A DNA stretch of 42,808 bases from Myxococcota bacterium (GTDB lineage: Bacteria; Myxococcota_A; Polyangia; Polyangiales; Houyiibacteriaceae): assembly GCA_028284955.1 (NCBI GenBank), contig JANQQS010000092.1, positions 1-42,808 on the forward strand, written 5' to 3'. Under the pieces are notes generated by a model. That model made no database searches, was not told the DNA's origin, and saw nothing but the letters and a program-made list of their open reading frames with translations. Below are positions 1 to 8,096 of this stretch, one piece after another. A program made the translations under genes and the position numbers. Position 1 is the first letter of the stretch. Every line of letters starts with the position of its first letter.

Positions 1-24
1 GGCCAGCCCCTCCGGAGAAACACA

Positions 25-238
25 GCGCACCCAGACCCTCTCGTTCGGGATACGATCCCGAACGATTCACCCAAGCTCCCCCCGCCAGGACGCACGTGAC
101 CTGGTTGCGTGGGGGTGAACTGCCGGGGCCCCGTCGCGAAGCGATGGGGCGGCCGCGAAGCGGCCGGCGGCGGAAGGGGGGCCCCGGTCGGGTCGTACCC
201 GACTGGGGGGAGGGTCTGCGGCCAGACCCTCAAAAAAA
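25..238 (-). repeat. Structured dispersed element, copy A (hairpin array after yajQ)
   Basis: No gene is seen here. The stretch is a ladder of five hairpins: 42-64 (10-bp stem, loop ACG), 129-149 (9-bp stem, loop GAA), 151-165 (GGCCGC/GCGGCC, loop GAA), 182-208 (12-bp stem, loop CGT) and 210-231 (8-bp stem). On the yajQ strand it begins right after the stop codon with seven T, then the 210-231 hairpin. The T run comes before the hairpin, so this is not a normal intrinsic terminator in either direction. Positions 25-90 match the complement of 26354-26414 closely, with compensating changes in the stem. A role in 3'-end processing or as a repetitive element is inference. Confidence 0.75.
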
Positions 239-724
239 CTAGTCTCTAAAATTCGTGAACTGGAGGGGTAGCTCTAGGTCTTTCCCTTTCAGGAGCGCGA
301 TTGTTTCTTGAAGCAGGTCTCGCTTTTTTCCGCTCACGCGCACCAAATCGCCCTGGATCGATGCTTGAACCTTGAGCTTGCTGTCTTTGACGGCCTTGAC
401 GATCTCCTTCGCGCTCTCCTTGGAAATCCCTTCTTTGAGCACGATAAGCTGTCGCCACGTGCTTCCGCCGGCAGGCTGAACTTTCTGCGCATCGAACGAT
501 TTCAATGACACTTTCCGCTTGGCGGCTTTCGATTGCAGTACCTCACGAGCGGCATCAAGCCTTCCGGAGCTATTGCTCCGGAGCACGATTCCTTCATTCG
601 TGAGCTCGACCTCGGTATCCGTTCCTTTGAAGTCGAACCGCTGCGCGATTTCCTTCTGGGCCTGCATCACCGCGTTACCCACTTCGTGTCGGTCGAGTTC
701 ACATACTACGTCGAAAGAAGGCAT
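239..724 (-). CDS. yajQ: YajQ family nucleotide-binding protein
   Basis: A 161-residue YajQ-family protein. Members bind nucleotides, some cyclic di-GMP, and act in the cytoplasm; the exact role here is unknown. Family signatures are MPSFDVVCEL at the N-terminus, QRFDFKGT near residue 30, VRVSGKKRD near residue 130 and the C-terminal PLQFTNFRD. An in-frame upstream start at 772 exists, but the ATG at 724 gives the standard N-terminus and follows GAGGAG at normal spacing, so it was chosen. It lies 53 bp downstream of the scfR-like gene on the same strand and may be cotranscribed with it. Its stop codon abuts the structured repeat. Confidence 0.93.
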   Translation of the reverse strand: MPSFDVVCELDRHEVGNAVMQAQKEIAQRFDFKGTDTEVELTNEGIVLRSNSSGRLDAAREVLQSKAAKRKVSLKSFDAQKVQPAGGSTWRQLIVLKEGISKESAKEIVKAVKDSKLKVQASIQGDLVRVSGKKRDLLQETIALLKGKDLELPLQFTNFRD

Positions 725-777
725 AAGATTTCTCCTCGAAGCTGGACCAAGGTTGACACGAAACTTCGCCACGCGGT

Positions 778-2277
778 CTAGCTTTTTTTTCGTCGCTTGC
801 CCGCGCCATCCGCCAAACGATCCACATCGACGAGCGGTGAGAAAAAGTTGTCTTTTTTTGTTCGTTCATCGACTCGAAAGGCGAACTTATAACTTGGCGC
901 GCTCCGCATATTGCAATCTGTCCGCTCACAAAATCGACACGTTGTGCCCACAGGAACGCTCATTTTGCGCGGATCGGCGAACGGGAGATCATCCGCGTAC
1001 GCAAGGTGCTTGGCGTGGTCCGCGTGGGTGCCCAAGCCAATGCTGTACACCGTTCCACGACTGAGCGACCCGGAAACTGGGTCTCCGACAACCTTCGCGA
1101 AGCAGAAGTACGTCGTCCGGTCAGGGAACATCGAATACTGTTTTGCAATCACATTGGGCGTCAAAAACGCGAGATGCACTGCGAGTTTCGGACAGCTCCC
1201 GTCGTGATGAGGAAATCGGATGCCATCGCCGGAGTATCGCTTAGAAATGTTTCCTGCGATATCCACTCGCAGAAAGTGCATCGGCAGACCGCGACGCTTT
1301 GGGTCTCCCAAATTGCATATCCGATGAGCCACCGTCTCGTAGCTCGACTGAAACATCTGAGCGAGCAGCTCCACGTCATAGCGGGTGCGGTGAACCTCGT
1401 CGTAAAACGAACTGTAGGGAAGCAACAACGCGCCGGCGAAGTAGTTCGCGAGATGGATCTTGATGAGCTGGTGCGATTCGCCGTGGCGCGTACTGCTTTC
1501 AGCGAGCCACTGTTTGTGCACGCCTTCATCGTCGAAGAGCCGCAGCGCAATCACGTGCGCCAACTGAAATTTCATTCGCTGCTCACCCAAATGGGAATGC
1601 AGCCACAAACATCCTTTCTCAGCATCCCACCGGCGGATCACCGAACCGGCTTGTGGAGGCAAGAGCTCAACCTGCACGCCCAGATGATCACGAAGCGACG
1701 AAATCAAGGCATCGCTCGACACGATGCGACCAAACCCAGATGTTCTTCGAAATTCCTCGGCACGCTCCTCCAGGGCGGGAAACCAGTTTCGATGCTTCTC
1801 GAGAAAATCGCTCACTTCGTCAAAAGGCGAATAGTCGAACCGCAACGATTCTTCATCTGCGGCACCTCGCTCTCGGTGCGAGATATCCGCGAGCAAGCCA
1901 TCAAGCTGACTGCGAGTGTTTTTGTAGAGATTGAAGAGCGCGGTGATCGTCGTCACCATTTTTGGCTCCGCGCTGATGCTGACCAAGTCTTCTTCGGCAA
2001 GATTCAGCGACCGCAACAAAGGCTCGTCCAATAGATGAGCCAGCCCGTCGTCCACCCGCCGCGCGCCTAGGCTCGCCATGAAGTCCTCCATGGTGACGCC
2101 GTAGAGTTCGATCGCTTTGAACAACAGCGGAAGCTGCACAACCCGCTTGCCCTTTTCGATCAAGCTCAGGTACGCCGGAGATATTTCGAGGCGCCGCGCG
2201 ACTTCACCCTGAGGCAAGCCACGCTTGATACGGAGCTCGCGAAGTTGACGCCCCATGGCTGCGTTGTTTGCTTTCAT
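778..2277 (-). CDS. XRE/ScfR-type short-chain acyl-CoA transcriptional regulator
   Basis: About 499 residues. An N-terminal Cro/C1-type helix-turn-helix (QGEVARRLEISPAYLSLIEKG) is followed by a long IrrE/ImmA-like middle region containing ANYFAGALLLPYSSF, without the zinc-protease HExxH. The C-terminal domain has a C-x2-C-x4-C cluster (CRFCERTDC), as in the ScfR family. Its known member, PccR of Rhodobacter sphaeroides, senses short-chain acyl-CoA and controls propionyl-CoA assimilation. The gene is divergent from ccr-mcd-mch, so control of that operon is likely. The open frame reaches a TTG at 2340; the ATG at 2277 puts the HTH about ten residues from the N-terminus and is preferred, though neither start has a strong ribosome-binding site. 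Confidence 0.85.
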   Translation of the reverse strand: MKANNAAMGRQLRELRIKRGLPQGEVARRLEISPAYLSLIEKGKRVVQLPLLFKAIELYGVTMEDFMASLGARRVDDGLAHLLDEPLLRSLNLAEEDLVSISAEPKMVTTITALFNLYKNTRSQLDGLLADISHRERGAADEESLRFDYSPFDEVSDFLEKHRNWFPALEERAEEFRRTSGFGRIVSSDALISSLRDHLGVQVELLPPQAGSVIRRWDAEKGCLWLHSHLGEQRMKFQLAHVIALRLFDDEGVHKQWLAESSTRHGESHQLIKIHLANYFAGALLLPYSSFYDEVHRTRYDVELLAQMFQSSYETVAHRICNLGDPKRRGLPMHFLRVDIAGNISKRYSGDGIRFPHHDGSCPKLAVHLAFLTPNVIAKQYSMFPDRTTYFCFAKVVGDPVSGSLSRGTVYSIGLGTHADHAKHLAYADDLPFADPRKMSVPVGTTCRFCERTDCNMRSAPSYKFAFRVDERTKKDNFFSPLVDVDRLADGAGKRRKKS

Positions 2278-2462
2278 AGACGACGCCTGTCGGCCGACGT
2301 TAGTTGATTGGTAAAGAATTCTCCATTCCTTTTTCGACAAAACGTCGCGTTAAACGCAAAAAACCCACTGTACCCTGAGACCTGGTTTACGCATTGCGTC
2401 ATAATATGATATGTGAAGGTGTAAAGGATCGTGATGTCATCAGGATCGCTCAGGAGCCCGCT
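2278..2462. promoter_or_regulatory. Divergent scfR/ccr control region with two 11-bp inverted repeats
   Basis: This region separates the regulator from the ccr operon. It holds two perfect inverted repeats with one-base centres: GCGTT-A-AACGC at 2347-2357 and ACGCA-T-TGCGT at 2389-2399, 42 bp apart. An AT-rich stretch (ATAATATGATATG) follows at 2401-2413 and could contain a -10 element for ccr. The repeats are plausible operator half-sites for the divergent regulator; this is inference from position. The ccr ribosome-binding site is AGGAG at 2452-2456. Confidence 0.5.
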
Positions 2463-3686
2463 ATGACCGATACACCTCGCATTGTTCCCGCTGGATCGCT
2501 GCCCGAACTAGGGGTCGTTCCCGAGCAGATGCACGCCTACGCCATCCGCCCGGAACGGTTTGGACCGCCGCGTTCTTCGTTCGCCCTTGAGGAACTCCCG
2601 GTGTGGGATCTCCGCCCAGGAGAAGTACTGGTCGCTGTCATGGCGGCCGGAATCAACTACAACGGCATCTGGGCGGGGTTGGGTAAGCCGGTGGACGTGC
2701 TCGCCAAGCACGGCGGAGACTTTCATATCGCGGGTTCGGACGCTTCCGGTGTGATTTGGGCGCTCGGACCAGACGTCCATGACGTAGACGTAGGCGATGA
2801 AGTGGTCGTGCATTGCAATCATTTGCTCGCTCCTGGGGTAAACGAACGGCAGCTGATCTGGGGGTACGAAACGCCCGACGGATCATTCGCCCAGTTCGCC
2901 CGCGTGCAACGCCAACAAATTCTCGACAAGCCGGAGCACCTCACCTGGGAGGAAGCGGCCAGTTACGGGCTCGTCTATTACACCGCGCACCGAATGTTGG
3001 TGGATCGCGCCATGCTCCAGCCGGGCGAAGATGTGCTGATTTGGGGTGGCGCAGGAGGTTTGGGTGTGTTTGCGACGCAGCTATGCGCGGCCATGGGTGC
3101 GCGCGGCATCGCGGTTGTCTCGAGCGATGAAAAGGCGAAACTCGCCACGAGCCTAGGGGCGTTTGCCACGATCAACCGCAAGGAGTTTCCCGACCTCCAA
3201 TACCGCGACGGAATGACAGAAACCGAAACGCGCGCCCATCGCGAAGCCATCAAAGCCTTTGGAAAGCGCATTTGGGACATCTTGGGAGAAAAGAAGGGGC
3301 CCGACGTGGTGTTCGAACACGTTGGCAAATCAACTTTTCCCGCGAGCGTATTTCTCGCGAATCCATTCGGTCGCATCGTGATCTGCGGCGCCACTACAGG
3401 GTACAATCTCACCTTTGACGTGCGGCATTTGTGGATGAAACAGAAGCGTATCATCGGCTCCCATTTTGCAGACGCCGATTCCGCAGGGCGCGCGAATCGA
3501 TTGATGATGCAGAAAAAAATCAAACCAGTGATGACTCAAATGTTTTCCTGGAACGAAATTCCCGAAGCACACCAAGCCATGTTCGAAAACAAACTTCACG
3601 GAACGGTAAGCTGCTTGGTCGGCTCGCCTCGAGCGGGTCTCAAGAACTTCGATGAAACCCGCCGGGCCCACGCGAAGGCCGCGTAG
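2463..3686 (+). CDS. ccr: Crotonyl-CoA carboxylase/reductase
   Basis: A 407-residue medium-chain dehydrogenase/reductase that carboxylates crotonyl-CoA to ethylmalonyl-CoA with NADPH and CO2, the key step of the ethylmalonyl-CoA pathway. Visible features are AGINYNGIW (Asn of the CO2 pocket), WGYETPDGSFAQF at about 133-145 (Tyr-Glu where Kitasatospora has Phe170-Glu171), the nucleotide-binding WGGAGGLGVFATQ at about 194-206, and KRIIGSHFA (His equivalent to His365). The ATG at 2463 follows AGGAG with good spacing. The open frame extends to 2394, but those codons overlap the control region. It is first in an operon with mcd (2-bp gap) and mch. A related enoyl-CoA carboxylase specificity cannot be excluded, but the operon argues for crotonyl-CoA. 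Confidence 0.93.
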   Translation: MTDTPRIVPAGSLPELGVVPEQMHAYAIRPERFGPPRSSFALEELPVWDLRPGEVLVAVMAAGINYNGIWAGLGKPVDVLAKHGGDFHIAGSDASGVIWALGPDVHDVDVGDEVVVHCNHLLAPGVNERQLIWGYETPDGSFAQFARVQRQQILDKPEHLTWEEAASYGLVYYTAHRMLVDRAMLQPGEDVLIWGGAGGLGVFATQLCAAMGARGIAVVSSDEKAKLATSLGAFATINRKEFPDLQYRDGMTETETRAHREAIKAFGKRIWDILGEKKGPDVVFEHVGKSTFPASVFLANPFGRIVICGATTGYNLTFDVRHLWMKQKRIIGSHFADADSAGRANRLMMQKKIKPVMTQMFSWNEIPEAHQAMFENKLHGTVSCLVGSPRAGLKNFDETRRAHAKAA

Positions 3687-3688
3687 CA

Positions 3689-5326
3689 ATGCAGGAACTC
3701 ATCCGTGTGATGCAGGCGCTCCTTCAGCATGCGCACGCTGCGCTACGATCCGAGATCGTTGCAGGCGAACGTTGCAACGCAGGCAAACTGCACGAGCATC
3801 AAATGGAAGCCCATGCGCTCGCTCATCTCGCTACCGAAACGTTCGCCTGCCGAGAGCTCGCCCGATGGGCCGAGCGCACAGGCTCCCCCCACGAGCGCTC
3901 GATCGCGACCACCTACATCGCGCACACGCTCCGCGCCTTCACCGCCGGAATTACCCTCAGCCCGACAGAACGGGTGGGCTGGAGCGGATTGGGAGTCGCG
4001 CCCAAAGAAGTGGCCTCGGCGCTCGAAGCAACAGAGTTGCGCGAGTTTTTCGAACAGCACGCCGCTCCCCGCAGTGGGGTCGACCTGGGTCTCGCGGCGG
4101 CAGATTCGGGCCTTGGAGCACTGGGCCTCGAGGACGCCACCGCGGAGGAAATCCGCGCGCAGTTCGCGCGCTTCGTCAACGCGGAAATCATTCCCCTGGC
4201 GCAGCAAATCCACCAACGCGACGAACTCATTCCCATGCGCATCATCGAGCAAATGAGCGACCTTGGGGTCTTCGGATTGACAATTCCTGAGCAGTACGGA
4301 GGGCTCGGTCTGAGCAAGGTCGTGATGTGCGTGGTGACCGAAGAACTGAGCCGCGGCTACATCGGGGTGGGCTCGCTGGGCACACGGGCTGAAATCGCGG
4401 CCGAACTAATTCTTTCCGGCGGAACGGATGCACAAAAACAACACTGGCTCCCGCGCATCGCAAGCGGGGAGACCATGTGCACGGCGGTGTTCACCGAACC
4501 CAACACCGGCTCTGACCTCGCTCACTTACAAACTCGAGCGCGACGGATGTCGGACGGAGGCTACCGCATCAGTGGGCAGAAAACCTGGATCACCCACGCC
4601 GCGAGAACCGATCTGATGACCGTACTGGCACGAACAAACGATGACGCCCCTGGCTACCGCGGCCTAAGCATGTTTTTGGCGCCCAAAAAACGGAAAGACC
4701 CGGGACCCGGAGAAGAACCTTTCGATGATGTTGGTCTCACCGGTACGGAAATCAAAGTGCTGGGCTACCGCGGCATGAAAGAATACGAAGTGAGCTTCGA
4801 TGATTTTGCAATCCCTCAGGACGCCTTGCTGGGCGACGAAGAAGGGCGCGGTTTCAAGCAACTGATGCAAACCTTCGAGAGCGCACGGATCCAGACCGCG
4901 GCTCGAGCCACTGGAGTCGCTCAAGCGGCTCTCGAAAACGCATTGCAATACGCTCAAGAGCGGAACCAGTTTGGTCGCCCGATCTTGGAATTCCCCAGAA
5001 TCGCCGCGAAGATCGGCAGCATGCTCGCGAAAACGCAGGCGGCGCGCCAGCTCACCTACTTCAGCGCTCGCCGCAAGGACTCGGGCGCCCGCTGCGATCT
5101 AGAAGCTGGGATGGCGAAACTTCTCGCCACCCAAGCAGCTTGGGAGTGCGCGGACGCCAACGTTCAAATCCACGGAGGCAACGGCTACGCCGAAGAATAC
5201 TTGGCTTCCCGACTGCTCGTGGATTCTCGAGTGCTCTCGATCTTCGAAGGGACTAGCGAAATCCAGGCCGGCGTGATCGCGCGACGATTGCTTGAAATGC
5301 CGTCCATCGAGATGGACGCGGCATGA
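3689..5326 (+). CDS. mcd: Methylsuccinyl-CoA dehydrogenase (acyl-CoA dehydrogenase family)
   Basis: A 545-residue flavin acyl-CoA dehydrogenase. It is longer than the usual 380-400 residues because of an N-terminal helical extension of about 150 residues, a hallmark of methylsuccinyl-CoA dehydrogenase. The core shows GLTIPEQYGGLGLS, the substrate/FAD segment MCTAVFTEPNTGSDL, KTWITHAA, and the catalytic-base motif IFEGTSEIQ near the C-terminus. The enzyme oxidises methylsuccinyl-CoA to mesaconyl-CoA and passes electrons to ETF. The start lies two bases after the ccr stop. The stop overlaps the next start in ATGA, indicating translational coupling. The extension and operon position separate it from generic fatty-acid dehydrogenases. 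Confidence 0.9.
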   Translation: MQELIRVMQALLQHAHAALRSEIVAGERCNAGKLHEHQMEAHALAHLATETFACRELARWAERTGSPHERSIATTYIAHTLRAFTAGITLSPTERVGWSGLGVAPKEVASALEATELREFFEQHAAPRSGVDLGLAAADSGLGALGLEDATAEEIRAQFARFVNAEIIPLAQQIHQRDELIPMRIIEQMSDLGVFGLTIPEQYGGLGLSKVVMCVVTEELSRGYIGVGSLGTRAEIAAELILSGGTDAQKQHWLPRIASGETMCTAVFTEPNTGSDLAHLQTRARRMSDGGYRISGQKTWITHAARTDLMTVLARTNDDAPGYRGLSMFLAPKKRKDPGPGEEPFDDVGLTGTEIKVLGYRGMKEYEVSFDDFAIPQDALLGDEEGRGFKQLMQTFESARIQTAARATGVAQAALENALQYAQERNQFGRPILEFPRIAAKIGSMLAKTQAARQLTYFSARRKDSGARCDLEAGMAKLLATQAAWECADANVQIHGGNGYAEEYLASRLLVDSRVLSIFEGTSEIQAGVIARRLLEMPSIEMDAA

Positions 5327-6384
5327 CCAAACGAGGATATTTTTTTGAAGACTTCTACGTGGGCATGGAGCTGCGCCATGCGATTCCCCGAACCCTTTCT
5401 GAAGGCGACCAAGCGACGTACATCGCGCTGACCGGCGACCGCCATCCACTCTATTGCTCTCGTCCGTTCGCCGAAGCACTCGGGTTCAGGCGCGAGCGAG
5501 TGCACGACCTTCTCGTCTTCCACACCGTATTCGGCCGAACCGTGGCCGACATCTCACTAAACGCGGTAGCCAACCTGGGGTACGCCAAGGTTCGGTTTCT
5601 CAGCCCGGTGTATCCGGGCGACACCCTGCGCGCACTTAGCCAAGTGGTCGGGACTAAAGAAAATAAGAGCAGGCGACACGGCATCGTCTGGGTGCATACC
5701 GAAGGACGCAACCAGCACGACGAGGTCGTTCTCGAATTTTTTCGCTGGGTGATGGTCAACAAACGAAGCACCGAGCCACCGAAAGAGCCGTCGATTCCAG
5801 ACATGCCGGAGCAAGTCGATGCGCGCGAATTGCCTTCCCCGCCGAAATCGATGCTTCCAGTCGAAGCCATGGCCGAAACCACAGGGAGTCGCAAGCGCGC
5901 TTCAGACTTCGAAGTCGGTGACGTGATCGACCACGTGGATGCGATGACGATTGAAGAAGCCGAGCACGCGATGGCCACGCGCCTCTACCAAAACACCGCG
6001 CGCGTGCACTTCGACGCCCACAGCATGAGGACCAGCCGGTTCGGCAAACGGCTCATGTATGGCGGCCACGTTATCAGCGTCGCCCACGCGCTATCGTTCA
6101 ATGGCTTAGAAAACGCACTCTGCATCCTCGGCTGGAACAGCGGGGCGCACGCAAATCCGACCTTCGCAGGCGATACACTGTTTGCTCAAAGTGAAGTCAG
6201 GGACGTCCGCGCGTACCCCGACAACTCGAGCTACGCGGCGTTGCGAACGCGTTTGGTGGTCACCAAGAATCAGCGTCCCGGGACGGATCCCAGCGTACAA
6301 CTGCCCACCGCGGCGCAACCACGCGCCTACGGGAAGAACGTAGTGCTCGATCTCGACTACTGGCAGCTCGTTCCGTCAGGTTGA
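5323..6384 (+). CDS. mch: Mesaconyl-CoA hydratase (double MaoC hot-dog)
   Basis: A 353-residue protein of two MaoC-like hot-dog domains joined by a Pro-rich linker at about 150-180. The first domain has the hydratase-type segment TGDRHPLYCSRPFAEALGF. The second has NTARVHFDAHSMR followed by GKRLMYGGH. Length and layout match mesaconyl-CoA hydratase, which forms beta-methylmalyl-CoA from mesaconyl-CoA. The start overlaps the mcd stop (ATGA). With ccr and mcd it supplies three consecutive-type activities of the ethylmalonyl-CoA pathway; the mutase and the malyl-CoA lyase are not in this window. No clear terminator follows. Confidence 0.88.
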   Translation: MTKRGYFFEDFYVGMELRHAIPRTLSEGDQATYIALTGDRHPLYCSRPFAEALGFRRERVHDLLVFHTVFGRTVADISLNAVANLGYAKVRFLSPVYPGDTLRALSQVVGTKENKSRRHGIVWVHTEGRNQHDEVVLEFFRWVMVNKRSTEPPKEPSIPDMPEQVDARELPSPPKSMLPVEAMAETTGSRKRASDFEVGDVIDHVDAMTIEEAEHAMATRLYQNTARVHFDAHSMRTSRFGKRLMYGGHVISVAHALSFNGLENALCILGWNSGAHANPTFAGDTLFAQSEVRDVRAYPDNSSYAALRTRLVVTKNQRPGTDPSVQLPTAAQPRAYGKNVVLDLDYWQLVPSG

Positions 6385-6554
6385 GCGAACTACGCCACCG
6401 GCGTCGCACCTTTCCGCACAATTATTAGGAAGAAGCTCGCCTTAGGCCATTTCCGCCTATAAGATTAAATGAAGGTTCAATTTTTCGATAACAAAAGAAA
6501 TTGCGCCTCATAGCCGGGGGTTCAGGCCAAATCGAAGGGAGTTTCGCCGCGTCG

Positions 6555-8075
6555 ATGAATCGACAAACAAAGGGAAGAGGAGCGGACAGCAAACGGGCAA
6601 CCCTGGCCGACACCGACCCGGTTCGATGGGTCGCAGACGCCTTGAACCTGCCCCTCGTTTTGGAAAAGGACCATCGCGCCGTTCCGCTCAACCGCGCCGC
6701 GAGACACCGCCTTGGCCTCGATTTTCACGGTTCTCTGGCCAAGGCTATTTCGCTGCTCACAGGTATCCCGTCGAACGACGAGGAACTGCAAAAACTACTC
6801 ACCCACGGCCGACATTTCGGAGAATCGTCAGACGCGATCATCGACCCCGCGACGGGTCGCCGATATCGATTGGCGATCAGCCGCAACGCCGACGACCAAC
6901 TGCGCGCACTGATCTCGGAGACCAGCGACCAAAAAGTCCCAACCTCCGCCGAACACGAGGCTAGAGTCACGAACGCGGTACTGCACGAGCTCGAGCGAAC
7001 TCTCGTTTCGCTCTACGGAACCGCGCAGCACGCCGCTTCCGTCGATGGCGCACGTAAGAACGAACTGATCGAGAAGTTCGCGCAAACCATCGGAGATTCA
7101 CTTTCCGCGGTGAGTTCCATTCGTGACGGGAAGACCGCGGGCTCTCACGACGAACCGCCTACCGGAACCATAGCAAGCGAGCTCGTCCGTGCGCTCTCAC
7201 CGCTCGCCAACCACAAAAACGCCCGTTTGCAGCTAGACATCCCTGCTGACCTAAGGTTCCCCGGTGGATACTCGGATCTGCGCTCGATTCTTTGGAATCT
7301 GACGCAGAACGCGATCGAAGCGGTGACCCCGGGAGGCGCAGTTCGCGTGTGCGCCCAAGACACTGGCGAGGTGGTGCGTATTTCAGTCGCCGATGACGGA
7401 CCGGGCATCGACCCTGAAATCCGGTCGAGAGTTTTTGAGCGCCAATACTCTACGAAGAATAACGCTTCAGGTTTGGGTTTGAGCGAAGTGCGGCGCGCGG
7501 TACGAAAGCTCGGCGGTGTCGTTCGAATCGACGAAGGGGTGCGGCGCGGAACCACCATCGTTGTTGACCTTCCTATCGAAAAGCCTGCGACCCAAGACGC
7601 AGCAGCCACTCAGGATGCAGGGACCACTCAGGACGCAGCAGCCACTCAAGACGCAGGACGTTCATCGATTGTGCGTGTACGACAACCTCTATCTGACCTT
7701 CGTATTCTGGTCATCAGCGAACCGCTGGACGGATCGATCGAACATCTGCGGGCCCAGGGCGCTTGCGTCGAAGATATGGCTTCTGAACAGCTTGCCGACG
7801 GTCATTGGTTACCCGGCGATGGTCTCTTCGACGTAGCGCTCGCCCCCTACGGTGACGGCCTGCTTTCCGGGGCCGCCATTTGCGTTCAAGCGAAAACGTT
7901 CGCCAAGCGCGTGATTCTGGTCAGCGAGTCTTCAGCCTTAGCCAACGAAGTGGACGCTATCATTCCGCTGGATTGCTCGCCCGAGCATCTCATTGCGATG
8001 GTGCTCGGCGCGACGCACCTTGACCGCACCCCGTCGCAACGAGAGTTTGACAAACTCCAGACCGAGTCGATCTGA
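6555..8075 (+). CDS. Sensor histidine kinase with degenerate C-terminal receiver
   Basis: About 506 residues and soluble, with no membrane segment seen. The N-terminal third is PAS-like and unassigned. A HisKA-like helix carries HELERTLVSLYG, with a candidate phospho-acceptor His. The ATPase domain has the N box (NLTQNAIEA), G1 (DDGPGI) and G2 (SGLGLSE). After a hexapeptide-repeat linker (7590-7660) comes a receiver-like domain (LRILVISEPL at its start) in which the usual phospho-Asp strand reads FDVALAPYG, without the acceptor Asp. The receiver is therefore probably not phosphorylated. The frame is open back to a TTG at 6501; the ATG at 6555 is preferred but its AAGGGAG is 13 bases away. No partner response regulator is adjacent. 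Confidence 0.82.
   Translation: MNRQTKGRGADSKRATLADTDPVRWVADALNLPLVLEKDHRAVPLNRAARHRLGLDFHGSLAKAISLLTGIPSNDEELQKLLTHGRHFGESSDAIIDPATGRRYRLAISRNADDQLRALISETSDQKVPTSAEHEARVTNAVLHELERTLVSLYGTAQHAASVDGARKNELIEKFAQTIGDSLSAVSSIRDGKTAGSHDEPPTGTIASELVRALSPLANHKNARLQLDIPADLRFPGGYSDLRSILWNLTQNAIEAVTPGGAVRVCAQDTGEVVRISVADDGPGIDPEIRSRVFERQYSTKNNASGLGLSEVRRAVRKLGGVVRIDEGVRRGTTIVVDLPIEKPATQDAAATQDAGTTQDAAATQDAGRSSIVRVRQPLSDLRILVISEPLDGSIEHLRAQGACVEDMASEQLADGHWLPGDGLFDVALAPYGDGLLSGAAICVQAKTFAKRVILVSESSALANEVDAIIPLDCSPEHLIAMVLGATHLDRTPSQREFDKLQTESI
7590..7660 (+). repeat. In-frame 18-bp tandem repeat (TQDAAx linker)
   Basis: Four consecutive 18-bp units at 7590-7607, 7608-7625, 7626-7643 and 7644-7660 (last one a base short) encode the hexapeptides TQDAAA, TQDAGT, TQDAAA and TQDAGR. 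They sit between the kinase ATPase domain and the receiver-like domain. Units differ at a few bases, so the array is not brand new. It is one of six in-frame arrays of 15 or 18 bp in this window. Confidence 0.9.
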
Positions 8076-8096
8076 CCGTCTGCTACGAAACCACCT

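Noticed and set aside
210-238. Hairpin plus A/T run as an intrinsic terminator
   Set aside because: On the yajQ strand the T run precedes the hairpin, and on the other strand the hairpin is followed by A, so neither direction gives a canonical terminator.
1006-2034. 342-residue open frame on the plus strand
   Set aside because: It lies wholly opposite the ScfR-type regulator, has no domain or ribosome-binding site and is a typical shadow frame of G+C-rich DNA.
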